From the NCBI GenBank assembly GCA_964551835.1, contig CAZKEM010000054.1:9430-73429 (forward strand): a stretch of 64,000 nucleotides of DNA, given 5' to 3'. The notes below the pieces were generated by a model. That model was not told the DNA's origin. It made no database searches and saw only the letters and a list, made by a program, of their open reading frames with translations. Source of the DNA: JAHDCC01 sp964551835. GTDB lineage: Bacteria; Actinomycetota; Acidimicrobiia; Acidimicrobiales; SZUA-35. The position numbers and the translations under genes were made by a program. Positions 52,498-60,011 of the stretch are shown here, piece after piece (within the stretch, counting starts at the first letter, position 1; the number at the start of each line of letters is the position of its first letter).

Positions 52498-53283
52498 ATG
52501 GGCATTACGGACAGGCAGCCAAGATGGCAGGTAGTTCTAGGAGCGGCAGCTCTAGCTCTTCTCGTTCTGCCCACCATCGCCCTTCTTACACAAGCTCCCT
52601 GGTCCGATGCTCTAGGCTTGGTCACTGATTCCCAGTCGCTACAGGCACTTAGAGTTTCGATTGTTGTCAGTCTGGGCGCTGCGGCCTTGGCGACCTTGTT
52701 TGGGATTCCGTTGGCACTCGTACTTACCCGTACAACGTCGAGGGCAGTCTCATTCTTGCGGACGGCAGTGGTTATACCTCTCATCCTTCCACCCGTGGCT
52801 ACCGGGGTCGGACTCTTGGCTGCCTTCGGACGTCTTGGCCTAACCGGTCGTCTCTTTGGGTTTGGCCTCGCCAACACCACCCTCGGGGCAATTCTTGCCT
52901 CCACGGTTGCCGCCATGCCCTTCCTAGTCTTATCGGTCGAAGGTGGACTCCGAGACGTCGACAACGGCTATTGCGACGTGGCGACCGGCCTCGGCGCTAC
53001 TCCGAACCAGAAACTGTGGCATGTCACGCTTCCGCTAGCTCGTCGGTCAATTTTGGCGGGCGTCGTGTTGGCGTGGGCACGGGCCTTAGGCGAATTCGGA
53101 GCGACGATCACGTTCGCAGGAAATATCGAGGGAGTAACCCGAACCCTTCCCCTTCAAATCGCGCTCTCACTCGAACAAGACCGAGGTCAGGCACTCGTCT
53201 TGAGTCTCTTGATGATCTTCATTTCGTTGGTCGTCTTGTTTGCTCTCAGACGAACCTGGTTTCACCCGATCGGGGCGAGTTAG
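52498..53283 (+). CDS. modB: Molybdate ABC transporter permease-like protein
   Basis: A 261 aa permease of the ModB/CysT type with about five or six helices. Key regions are SLQALRVSIVVSLGAAALATLFGIPLAL, the VVIPLILPPVATGVGLLAAFG helix and the EAA loop DVATGLGATPNQKLWHVTLPLARRSILAG. ALGEFGATITFAGN near the C-terminus is a classical molybdate-permease line. No modA or modC is nearby, so the ATPase and binding protein must be elsewhere or the substrate differs. I chose ATG 52498, which lies beyond the terminator hairpin; there is no ribosome site, so translation may be leaderless. Its stop is interlocked with the convergent gene at 53280. Confidence 0.85.
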   Translation: MGITDRQPRWQVVLGAAALALLVLPTIALLTQAPWSDALGLVTDSQSLQALRVSIVVSLGAAALATLFGIPLALVLTRTTSRAVSFLRTAVVIPLILPPVATGVGLLAAFGRLGLTGRLFGFGLANTTLGAILASTVAAMPFLVLSVEGGLRDVDNGYCDVATGLGATPNQKLWHVTLPLARRSILAGVVLAWARALGEFGATITFAGNIEGVTRTLPLQIALSLEQDRGQALVLSLLMIFISLVVLFALRRTWFHPIGAS

Positions 53284-53552
53284 AGAAATCGCCCAAGGTT
53301 CAACAACACGGTCAGGACGACCGAGGCGATCAACATAACCTTCCACGGGAAGAATACCTTGACGCCCCCGGACGAACTCTGCCGGCCTGTTTCCTTCCCC
53401 ACGGGCCTGCTCATTGAGGCGACGTCTTGCATCCGTCGATGCAATTTGGCCTCAGCCTTGCGGGTCGCGTTGGGGAACAGGCGCGGTACAACATTCAACA
53501 CGAAGGTGAACCCCAGCGACAGAACCAACGAAGTCAGCAGAAAGTCTTTCAA
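53280..53552 (-). CDS. Small two-helix membrane protein, unknown
   Basis: A 90 aa protein with hydrophobic segments at both ends (LLTSLVLSLGFTFVLNVV and VMLIASVVLTVLLNLGRFL), joined by a basic and Ser-rich loop of about 40 residues. It resembles small uncharacterised actinobacterial membrane proteins, but I do not recognise a named family. The stop overlaps modB by 4 nt. It lies upstream of tpx on the same strand in gene order but reads away from it, with 48 nt between. Confidence 0.6.
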   Translation of the reverse strand: MKDFLLTSLVLSLGFTFVLNVVPRLFPNATRKAEAKLHRRMQDVASMSRPVGKETGRQSSSGGVKVFFPWKVMLIASVVLTVLLNLGRFL

Positions 53553-53600
53553 CGTGGCCTACTCCTATTAGGTGGCGCAGCTATACGGCCCAAACTTGGG

Positions 53601-54098
53601 TTATGAGATCGCGTCGATCGCGGCGTCGTAGTCCGGTTCGTCGGCTACCTCCGAGACCAGCTCGCTATAGACGACCTGACCGTCCGGGTCTATCGCAACG
53701 ACAGCCCGCGCGCAGAGACCTTGAAGTGGACCGTCGGTCATCGAAACGCCGTAGCTTTCTAGAAACTCCGGGTTCTTGAAAGTTGAGGCTGTCTGAACAT
53801 TTTCGATATTCTCAGCTCCACAAAAACGACCTTGCGCAAACGGAAGATCCGCCGAAACGCAAAGCACAGCTGTGTTATCAAGCTGGGCCGCGCGCTCGTT
53901 GAACGCTCGGACACTCGATGCGCACGTTGGTGTATCGACACTAGGAAAAATATTGAGTAACAAGTTCTGACCACCAAAGTCAGCTTTGGACACTGGTCCG
54001 AGATCTTTGTTTGTAAGGCAAAAATCAGGAGCGGGGCCAGATGTGGGCACTGCACCGGCAGTGTGGATAGGGTCTCCGCCAAGTGAGATTTGGGCCAT
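53601..54098 (-). CDS. tpx: Thiol peroxidase
   Basis: An atypical 2-Cys peroxiredoxin of the Tpx family that reduces hydroperoxides using thioredoxin. The 165 aa protein shows ISLGGDPIHTAGAVPTSGP at the N-terminus, LLNIFPSVDTPTCASSVRAFN with the peroxidatic Cys in the TPTC motif, and CVSADLPFAQGRFCGAENI with the second (resolving) Cys. I chose ATG 54098, preceded by GAGAAG, over an in-frame ATG at 54110. The upstream region overlaps the remnant of a surface protein on the other strand. Confidence 0.93.
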   Translation of the reverse strand: MAQISLGGDPIHTAGAVPTSGPAPDFCLTNKDLGPVSKADFGGQNLLLNIFPSVDTPTCASSVRAFNERAAQLDNTAVLCVSADLPFAQGRFCGAENIENVQTASTFKNPEFLESYGVSMTDGPLQGLCARAVVAIDPDGQVVYSELVSEVADEPDYDAAIDAIS

Positions 54099-54217
54099 TG
54101 GTCTTCTCATTTCTAGTAGCGTTTAACGCCTTTGACCATAGCGCGATTCGCCGGGAGAGATTCAACTTCGCCGTAACTTAGTCGGCAGTCCTGGCCCATC
54201 TGAACTAGTCGACGTAG

Positions 54218-54858
54218 CCGTCGGGACCTTCCGCGACAACCACCGATGCTTACGCTCCGAATCTGGACCCCGACGGCAACCCAATCGAGGTTGAAGCCAC
54301 CGACGATAGCCATTACGTCGGCGCCGGGCCAGGTATCGACATCGAAAGGCGACCAACGGTTCTGACTCCGACACCGCCCCAGGCGAAAACATACAAACCG
54401 GCGACCCCGTCACCTGGACTTATGTGGTTGAAAACACTGGCAACACGGCTCTTGCTGACGCCACCATCACCGATGACCATGGGGTCACCGTCGACCGCGA
54501 TATCGACGGCGACGGAACCCTTTACGGAACCAACGCAATCCCATTCCTACTACCGGGTGCATCAGTTACCTGCGAAGGTAGCGGAACCTCTGTCGGTGGA
54601 CCGTACACCAACAACGCCACCGTCACCGGTAACCCGATCATGCCCGACTTCGAAACCTGTGGCTGCGACCCCGAAAAACCAGAGACCTGGCCCGAGGACC
54701 CAACCGCATATGTGGCACTACTCGGCAGCGACGGCGAACCCGTCGACCCGGTCACTGACCAAGACCCGTCAAACTACACCGGGACCCAACAGATATCGGG
54801 AACCATCCTCGGCGCCACCCTCACTATCACCGGACGCCGCAAACGCCAAACAACTTAG
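54218..54858 (+). pseudogene. Frameshifted remnant of a repeat-rich surface protein
   Basis: Two reading frames together encode the end of a DUF11/SdrD-type repeat adhesin. Frame one (54218 to about 54345) reads DDSHYVGAGPGIDIE. In a second frame, from about 54347, the text continues KATNGSDSDTAPGENIQTGDPVTWTYVVEN, cited here only as KATNG and TGDPVTWTYVVENTGN. The switch sits at GAAAGG (54344-54349), where an extra A would restore one frame. The repeat typical of VTWTYVVENTGN...VTDDHGV runs to about 54700, then ends at TAG/TAA near 54858. No start codon or promoter is evident, so this looks like a decayed gene fragment. Sequencing error is a possible alternative. Confidence 0.7.
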
Positions 54859-54864
54859 CCAACC

Positions 54865-54890
54865 GCAACACGCCAAAATGGCGGCGTTGC
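54865..54890. repeat. Hairpin between surface-protein remnant and serB
   Basis: GCAAC-A-CGCCA pairs with TGGCG-GC-GTTGC around an AAA loop, giving two 5-bp stem blocks with a small internal bulge. It lies 6 nt after the end of the remnant. There is no T-run. It could be a terminator left from the lost surface-protein gene. Confidence 0.45.
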
Positions 54891-54967
54891 ATCTCAACAT
54901 AAAAGGTGGTCGAACGACCAGTTCCACATTCCCAGGCGACGATCGTTTTGACGCTACGCTTGAAAGC

Positions 54968-56152
54968 GTGTCAGAAAAACACTCAATGCTCATTCGGTTA
55001 TCTGGACCTGACAAGCCAGGCATTGCGGCTGCTCTATTCGACCTACTCTCGCATCATGAAGCGACTCTTCAAGACGTTGAACAAATTACGATCCGTGGCC
55101 ATCTCACCCTCGGCGTGGTAGTCGCCGATTGTAAATGGGCTGACATCCAACGAGATCTTTTGATGTTCGGCTACGACCGAGAAATCGCGGTCGACTTTGA
55201 AGAGGTTTCATCGACATCGACAACTACAAGGCAGGGGCTTGTTGCGACACTCATTGGAAACACTATCGACCCTTCCGAGTTCAGCGCATTCGCTTCGGTC
55301 ATAGCAGCCGAAGGGGGCAACATTCGACGGATAGTCCGCCTGGCTCAATACCCGGTTATGGCGTTCGAATTGTTGATTTCTGGTGCTGATACAGAAAAGA
55401 TGCGGTTGGCTAGCCTGCAGCTTGGTCAAGATATGCGCTGCGACGTCGCTGTCCACCACCGCGGAATCGGTCGAAGAGCGGCCCGTTTGGTCGTTCTCGA
55501 TGTAGATTCAACCCTAATCCAGGACGAAGCGGTCGAGTTACTCGCTAAAGAGGCGGACTGCCTCGAGCAAGTTAAGAAAATCACCGACCAGGCAATGGCT
55601 GGCGAGCTCGACTTTGCAGAGTCGTTGGAGGCTCGTGTCGCCCTTCTCGCTGGGCTCGAGGCCGAAGCCCTCGACAGAGTCAAGTATCAGATCACGCTGA
55701 CTCGAGGAGCTCGCACCTTTATGCGCACGCTGCGACGTCTCGGCTATCGAACCGGTATTGTCTCTGGTGGCTTTACGTGCATTACCGATCACCTAAGCGG
55801 CGAGCTGTCGATTGACCATTCGTTAGCTAACACCCTTGAGGTCGTCGACGGTAAACTTACTGGCAGAATCAGCGGTGAGATTGTCGATCGAGCGAGGAAG
55901 GCTCAGTTCGTCCGAGAAATATCTGCCGCCGAAAAGATCCCTCTGGATCAGGTCGTTGCCATCGGCGACGGAGCCAACGACCTGGACATGCTAAATGTGG
56001 CTGGTCTCGGCATTGCATTCAATGCTAAACCAGTCGTTCGCAAGGCTGCCGACACCACGGTCAACGTACCGTACCTTGATGCCGTCCTGTTTGTTCTCGG
56101 GGTTAGTCGCGACGATATCGAAGATGCTGACACTAAGAATTCCGAGGCTTAG
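54968..56152 (+). CDS. serB: Phosphoserine phosphatase with N-terminal ACT-type domains
   Basis: Removes phosphate from L-phosphoserine, the last step in serine synthesis. The 394 aa protein has an ACT-like N-terminal half (LIRLSGPDKPGIAAALFDLLSHHEATLQDVEQ, cited as SGPDKPGIAAALFDLL) and a second ACT-like unit. The HAD phosphatase domain follows: VLDVDSTLIQDEAVELLA (Asp nucleophile), GIVSGGFTCITDHL and AIGDGANDLDMLNVAG. This matches the long SerB2-like form. I chose GTG 54968 (MSEKHSMLIRLSG); an in-frame ATG at 54881 adds residues of uncertain coding character. In-frame sequence further upstream belongs to the surface-protein remnant. Confidence 0.93.
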   Translation: MSEKHSMLIRLSGPDKPGIAAALFDLLSHHEATLQDVEQITIRGHLTLGVVVADCKWADIQRDLLMFGYDREIAVDFEEVSSTSTTTRQGLVATLIGNTIDPSEFSAFASVIAAEGGNIRRIVRLAQYPVMAFELLISGADTEKMRLASLQLGQDMRCDVAVHHRGIGRRAARLVVLDVDSTLIQDEAVELLAKEADCLEQVKKITDQAMAGELDFAESLEARVALLAGLEAEALDRVKYQITLTRGARTFMRTLRRLGYRTGIVSGGFTCITDHLSGELSIDHSLANTLEVVDGKLTGRISGEIVDRARKAQFVREISAAEKIPLDQVVAIGDGANDLDMLNVAGLGIAFNAKPVVRKAADTTVNVPYLDAVLFVLGVSRDDIEDADTKNSEA

Positions 56153-56168
56153 ACCCTACGAGCGTTAC

Positions 56169-56597
56169 CTAATCTACGGCCGTTAAGGCAACGTCGTCGG
56201 TCGTCAACCGCGATAATGCGTCGGTGAACCACCGGGGACTTCGGGTAGGTTTACCGGCCTTGTTAACCGTTACCCCGACTACCACCGCCGTAGTGATAAC
56301 CTTCTCGCCGCAAAGGATACGTTGGGACCATTGGGTGGTAGCCCGACGATTCTGGGTGCCTTCAGACGTTTCAACTATCAGCCGGTCACCGGCAGAGGCA
56401 GGTGCCTTATAGTTCACTTCTATTGATGTAATAAACACTCGGATACCGCGTTCGCTGAGCGACTCCAGCGGCACCCCACACCATTGAAGGGCTTCTGCGC
56501 GACCAACCTCGAAATAGGTTACGTAGCTGGCGTGGTTAACGTGGTTGTTAGGGTCGAGTTCATTGAAGCGAACGTTGACGATGCATCGATGAGCCAT
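56169..56597 (-). CDS. Acyl-CoA thioesterase (hotdog, YbgC-like)
   Basis: A 142 aa hotdog-fold thioesterase. The catalytic-type region is RFNELDPNNHVNHASYVTYFEVGRAEAL, with the Asp/Asn-His motif DPNNHVNHASY used by YbgC/4HBT enzymes. Later strands are IEVNYKAPASAGDRLIVET and TTQWSQRI. It would hydrolyse acyl-CoA or acyl-ACP; the chain specificity is open. It is convergent with serB (16 nt gap) and divergent from the GNAT gene by 73 nt. Confidence 0.9.
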   Translation of the reverse strand: MAHRCIVNVRFNELDPNNHVNHASYVTYFEVGRAEALQWCGVPLESLSERGIRVFITSIEVNYKAPASAGDRLIVETSEGTQNRRATTQWSQRILCGEKVITTAVVVGVTVNKAGKPTRSPRWFTDALSRLTTDDVALTAVD

Positions 56598-56670
56598 CGG
56601 CGTCTACCATATCGTTACGGGTGGGACATCAAGCGAAGGTCACGGTCAAACGTCGTGGCAGAATAGGTTC

Positions 56671-57270
56671 ATGACCTACGAGACTGGCAGCTCATCTGCC
56701 TTAACGCCACTCCAGCGACAAATCTATGATTCGGCCAACCACCGATACGCTGCTAAACACTTTTCTACGGCGTCAGTTGAGATAGTCGATTCCGAACCCA
56801 GCCACTACGAACCCATCAAGGGATTGAGTCTCCGGGCGTACGAACCCGTGGTCCCAACCATGTACTCGGACGGATATTCCGAGCAACTGACCGACATCGA
56901 AGGCCGCGCCAAGAGCGCCAAAATATATACCGCCTTGTTGAATGGCCATATCGTTGGAACCATCACCTATGTCAAAGAGAGCTCGAGCCCATTGCACGTC
57001 TTTGCGGACACGTCGGCCGTGTACCTACGTTACCTGGCCGTCGACCCGTCAGCCCACCGGTTAGGGGCTGGCAGACTTCTAACCGAACGATGCCTTGACG
57101 AGGCCGTAGCCGACCAAATGCCTGCGGTCGGTTTACACACACTGCCAGCTATGTCAGCGGCAATGGGGTTATATAAGTCGTTGGGGTTCGTTCGAAGCAA
57201 ACCCAACGATGGGTTAACCCACGTGGGCTATCACGGCGAAGCGCCGGCGTTTATCAAGACGTTGCCTTAA
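56671..57270 (+). CDS. GNAT-family N-acetyltransferase
   Basis: A 199 aa GNAT acetyltransferase. The acetyl-CoA loop is LAVDPSAHRLGAGRLLTERCLDEA (Q/RxxGxG/A core: AHRLGAG), followed by VGLHTLPAMSAAMGLYKSLGFVR, the usual motif B for the alpha-4 region. The N-terminal about 50 residues are an extra segment. The acceptor is not predictable. Its stop is interlocked with the convergent Rpf-like gene by 4 nt. Confidence 0.9.
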   Translation: MTYETGSSSALTPLQRQIYDSANHRYAAKHFSTASVEIVDSEPSHYEPIKGLSLRAYEPVVPTMYSDGYSEQLTDIEGRAKSAKIYTALLNGHIVGTITYVKESSSPLHVFADTSAVYLRYLAVDPSAHRLGAGRLLTERCLDEAVADQMPAVGLHTLPAMSAAMGLYKSLGFVRSKPNDGLTHVGYHGEAPAFIKTLP

Positions 57271-57965
57271 CGCTTGCTCCAGCAACTCTCGCTGGCTTTC
57301 CATGGCTTCGTCCCATCTGCCTGCCACGTTATTACCGCGGCCTCATCTTGTTGGGCCGGGGATGCTTGGTCAGCCGTTGACACACCGTACCGTTCGGCAT
57401 GGCCGTAGGCTCTCCAGCTCCCGGTCAGGAACTGGTACCCGCCAGCCGCCGTCGAATTTGGGTTCTTCGCGGTGTAGTTGTCTGTCGATTCGCAGAACCT
57501 GATTTTTAGCATTACGGGCGGAACTAGAACGCCGTTTCCGGCGTCAACAAAGTCCTCTTCGCCTACCACGGGCTCTGGAGCGGGGACTGGCTCAGCAGCG
57601 GTCGGTTCGGGCGCCGGAGTCGGCTCGGGGGTCGCAGTCGTCGGAGGAACCGTGGTCGTGGTTGTGGCAATTCCAAGTCCGGCCGCTTGACCAGGGGCTG
57701 CTGGTTGGTCCAACAAATTCTCATCTTGTGATTCGGCTATTTCGGGACCACTCGGTTCATCAGCAGTTGGCTCTTCAGATCCGTCTTCCCCAGATTCTTG
57801 AGAAACGCGTTCCGAGGCTTCAGCCGATGCCGAAACCGTACGTTCGCCTGGTCCGTATTTGTTTATCGCAACCATGGTTACGAGCAAAGCCAGAACCGCA
57901 ACCAAGCCAAGGAGAATGAACGAAAGCTTCCGATCATCCTGCAATTTGAGTAGAAACTCGTTCAT
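57267..57965 (-). CDS. Rpf-like transglycosylase, membrane-anchored
   Basis: A 232 aa protein related to resuscitation-promoting factors, which cleave peptidoglycan to help exit from dormancy. A short cytoplasmic segment precedes a membrane helix (LSFILLGLVAVLALLVTMVAI). A Pro/Ala/Glu/Thr-rich linker (TPEPTPAPEPTAAEPVPA, in part) leads to the C-terminal about 80 residues: IRFCESTDNYTA (Glu159, the likely catalytic acid), STAAGGYQFLTGSWRAYG and QDEAAVITWQADGT. Two Cys residues (158 and about 228) could form a disulfide. It is convergent with the GNAT gene and divergent from the ABC exporter. Confidence 0.88.
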   Translation of the reverse strand: MNEFLLKLQDDRKLSFILLGLVAVLALLVTMVAINKYGPGERTVSASAEASERVSQESGEDGSEEPTADEPSGPEIAESQDENLLDQPAAPGQAAGLGIATTTTTVPPTTATPEPTPAPEPTAAEPVPAPEPVVGEEDFVDAGNGVLVPPVMLKIRFCESTDNYTAKNPNSTAAGGYQFLTGSWRAYGHAERYGVSTADQASPAQQDEAAVITWQADGTKPWKASESCWSKR

Positions 57966-58133
57966 TTTAGTACCGCCTTGCAGCCCTCACCACAAACCAA
58001 ATCCTTGATTCCTAGCCGCATAAAGATTGTCAGTTCTTATATTTCGTTGGTTAATAGGGAACTGCATTACGAAACCATTACCAACCCATGGTGACGATGT
58101 TCATACTTGTCACTGTAGCTAGATGGTAGACGT

Positions 58134-60011
58134 TTGAACTATCACTACGCGTTCAACCACGTCCTAGCCAGAAGTCATGCCATTTTGGGGGCATTGAGCC
58201 GTACGCTTAGGGCTGTGGCAGTCGCCCTAGAAACCCCAGATAGACGTGCCGGAGTCGCTCGCCGAGGCCTGCGGCTTATCGTCAGAAGCTTCAAAGCCGA
58301 CCCCAGAAATCATGCGATTGCGATGGCTGGAGCCACGTTATATTCTCTGACTCTCGTCCAGTTCACCCGGACGATCAGTTGGGCGGCGGACACGACGGTC
58401 ATCCCAGCCCTCAACGGTGAACGTGTTTCTCGAACGGATGCCCTTGTCTGTGCCGCAGTCGTTATCGGGATTCTCTTACTACGAGGTCTCGGCACATCAG
58501 CCAGGAGATACTTCTTAGCCATTGCAGAATTTAGAACCGAAGAACTCTGGCGGTCAGACCTATTTGCCCACGTCATCGACCAGCCGCTCAAAGTTGTGCG
58601 CGCCCACCCAGCTGGGCGACTGATCGCCCATGTTGACAGCGATGTCAACACAGCAGGAACGGTTATAAAACCTCTGGCCTTTGCCGTTGGCACAGTCGTC
58701 CTGGCTATTACTGGTTTGTTGAGTCTATTCGAGATTCATCTTTGGTTCGGGTTGGTCGGAAGCGTATTGTTCCCAACACTTGCACTACTGAATCAACGGT
58801 TTTCTCGCATCGTCGAGCAACCTGCGGCCGATGTTCAGCGGACAGTGGCCAACGTTACGTCGGTCGCCCACGAAAGCTTCGACGGCGTAATCATGGTGAA
58901 AACGCTAGGACGAGAAGACGCCGAGGTCGAACGATTTCGGTCCAAGTCCGAGTCCTTGAACCGCCGACGACAGCTGCTTGGCCGGATCAATACCTTCTAT
59001 CAACCATTGCTCCGGTTACTTCCAAACGTCGGAGCGATTTTGATGATCGTAGTTGGCGCCGCGATGATTGACCGAGGATCGGTTTCGCTCGGCGAGCTAA
59101 TCGGCGCTGTAACACTACTGAGCATCATGGCGTTGCCGCTTCGAGTCTTCGCGTTCTTTCTTCAGTCATTGCCGCCTTCAGTAGTCGCACTAGACCGGAT
59201 CGATGCATTCCTTGCCTACGACGGTCGAACTGACGATGCCGTGGACCACGCCGAAGAAGCATTGGAACCACCTGAGGTTATGCGGTTCGACAACGTAGGC
59301 CTCGCCTACGTCAGCTCATCGGACCCCGTTCCCGCTAACGCAGACCAGGATAGTGAACCGCCGAATAACGCAGTACTTGACGGTCTTTCGTTTTCGGTAC
59401 GACAAGGCGAAGTAGTTGCCGTAGTTGGCAAAACCGGTGCCGGTAAAACGACCTTGGCCGAGCTTGCATCTGGACTGTTGGAACCTTCCGAAGGCATCGT
59501 TCTAAAACAAGGCGGGTTGACAGTGGTCCCCGTACTGCAAGAAGCATTCCTATTCAACGATTCAGTCGTCAGCAACATTACGCTCGGTCATGAAGTCAGT
59601 GACGAACAGCTCCACCTAACCGCCGAATCGGCTCAAGCTCACAAGTTCATTTCGGACCTTCCAACGGGCTACCAAACCGTTATCGGCGAACGAGGGGTGA
59701 CACTTTCGGGCGGACAACGTCAACGAGTTGCCCTTGTGCGAGCGCTCGTCCGTCAACCTGGGCTTCTAGTCCTTGACGACGCTACTTCAGCGATCGATCC
59801 GGTCATCGAGTCCGCAATTCTTGAATCTCTCCGCGACCAGAGATTGACGATGTTGGTCGTCGCCAACCGGCTGTCAACAATTAGTCTTGCCGACCGAGTT
59901 TTGTTCCTGCAGGCAGGGGCGATAGCGGCCGAGGGAACACACGAAGAGCTGTTACAAAACGCCGACTACCGTTCACTTGTGGCCGCCGAATTTGACGGGA
60001 CGACCCCATGA
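58134..60011 (+). CDS. Heterodimeric ABC exporter half-transporter with degenerate ATPase site
   Basis: A 625 aa fused membrane-ATPase half-transporter (type IV/B exporter fold) with six helices in about residues 60-350, then an NBD. Walker A is VGKTGAGKTT (about 431-440) and the signature LSGGQRQ (524-530) is intact. Walker B reads LLVLDDATSAID, so the usual catalytic Glu is Asp549, and the H-loop reads VVANRLST with Asn578 in place of His. These two changes mark the non-catalytic half seen in heterodimeric exporters. The start is a TTG (58134). The next gene overlaps by 4 nt and supplies the active half. The substrate is unknown. Confidence 0.93.
   Translation: MNYHYAFNHVLARSHAILGALSRTLRAVAVALETPDRRAGVARRGLRLIVRSFKADPRNHAIAMAGATLYSLTLVQFTRTISWAADTTVIPALNGERVSRTDALVCAAVVIGILLLRGLGTSARRYFLAIAEFRTEELWRSDLFAHVIDQPLKVVRAHPAGRLIAHVDSDVNTAGTVIKPLAFAVGTVVLAITGLLSLFEIHLWFGLVGSVLFPTLALLNQRFSRIVEQPAADVQRTVANVTSVAHESFDGVIMVKTLGREDAEVERFRSKSESLNRRRQLLGRINTFYQPLLRLLPNVGAILMIVVGAAMIDRGSVSLGELIGAVTLLSIMALPLRVFAFFLQSLPPSVVALDRIDAFLAYDGRTDDAVDHAEEALEPPEVMRFDNVGLAYVSSSDPVPANADQDSEPPNNAVLDGLSFSVRQGEVVAVVGKTGAGKTTLAELASGLLEPSEGIVLKQGGLTVVPVLQEAFLFNDSVVSNITLGHEVSDEQLHLTAESAQAHKFISDLPTGYQTVIGERGVTLSGGQRQRVALVRALVRQPGLLVLDDATSAIDPVIESAILESLRDQRLTMLVVANRLSTISLADRVLFLQAGAIAAEGTHEELLQNADYRSLVAAEFDGTTP

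Noticed and set aside
54422..54967. In-frame upstream extension of serB
   Set aside because: This part reads as an out-of-frame shadow of the surface-protein remnant, while serB homologues start near the SGPDKPG segment, so the GTG at 54968 is preferred.
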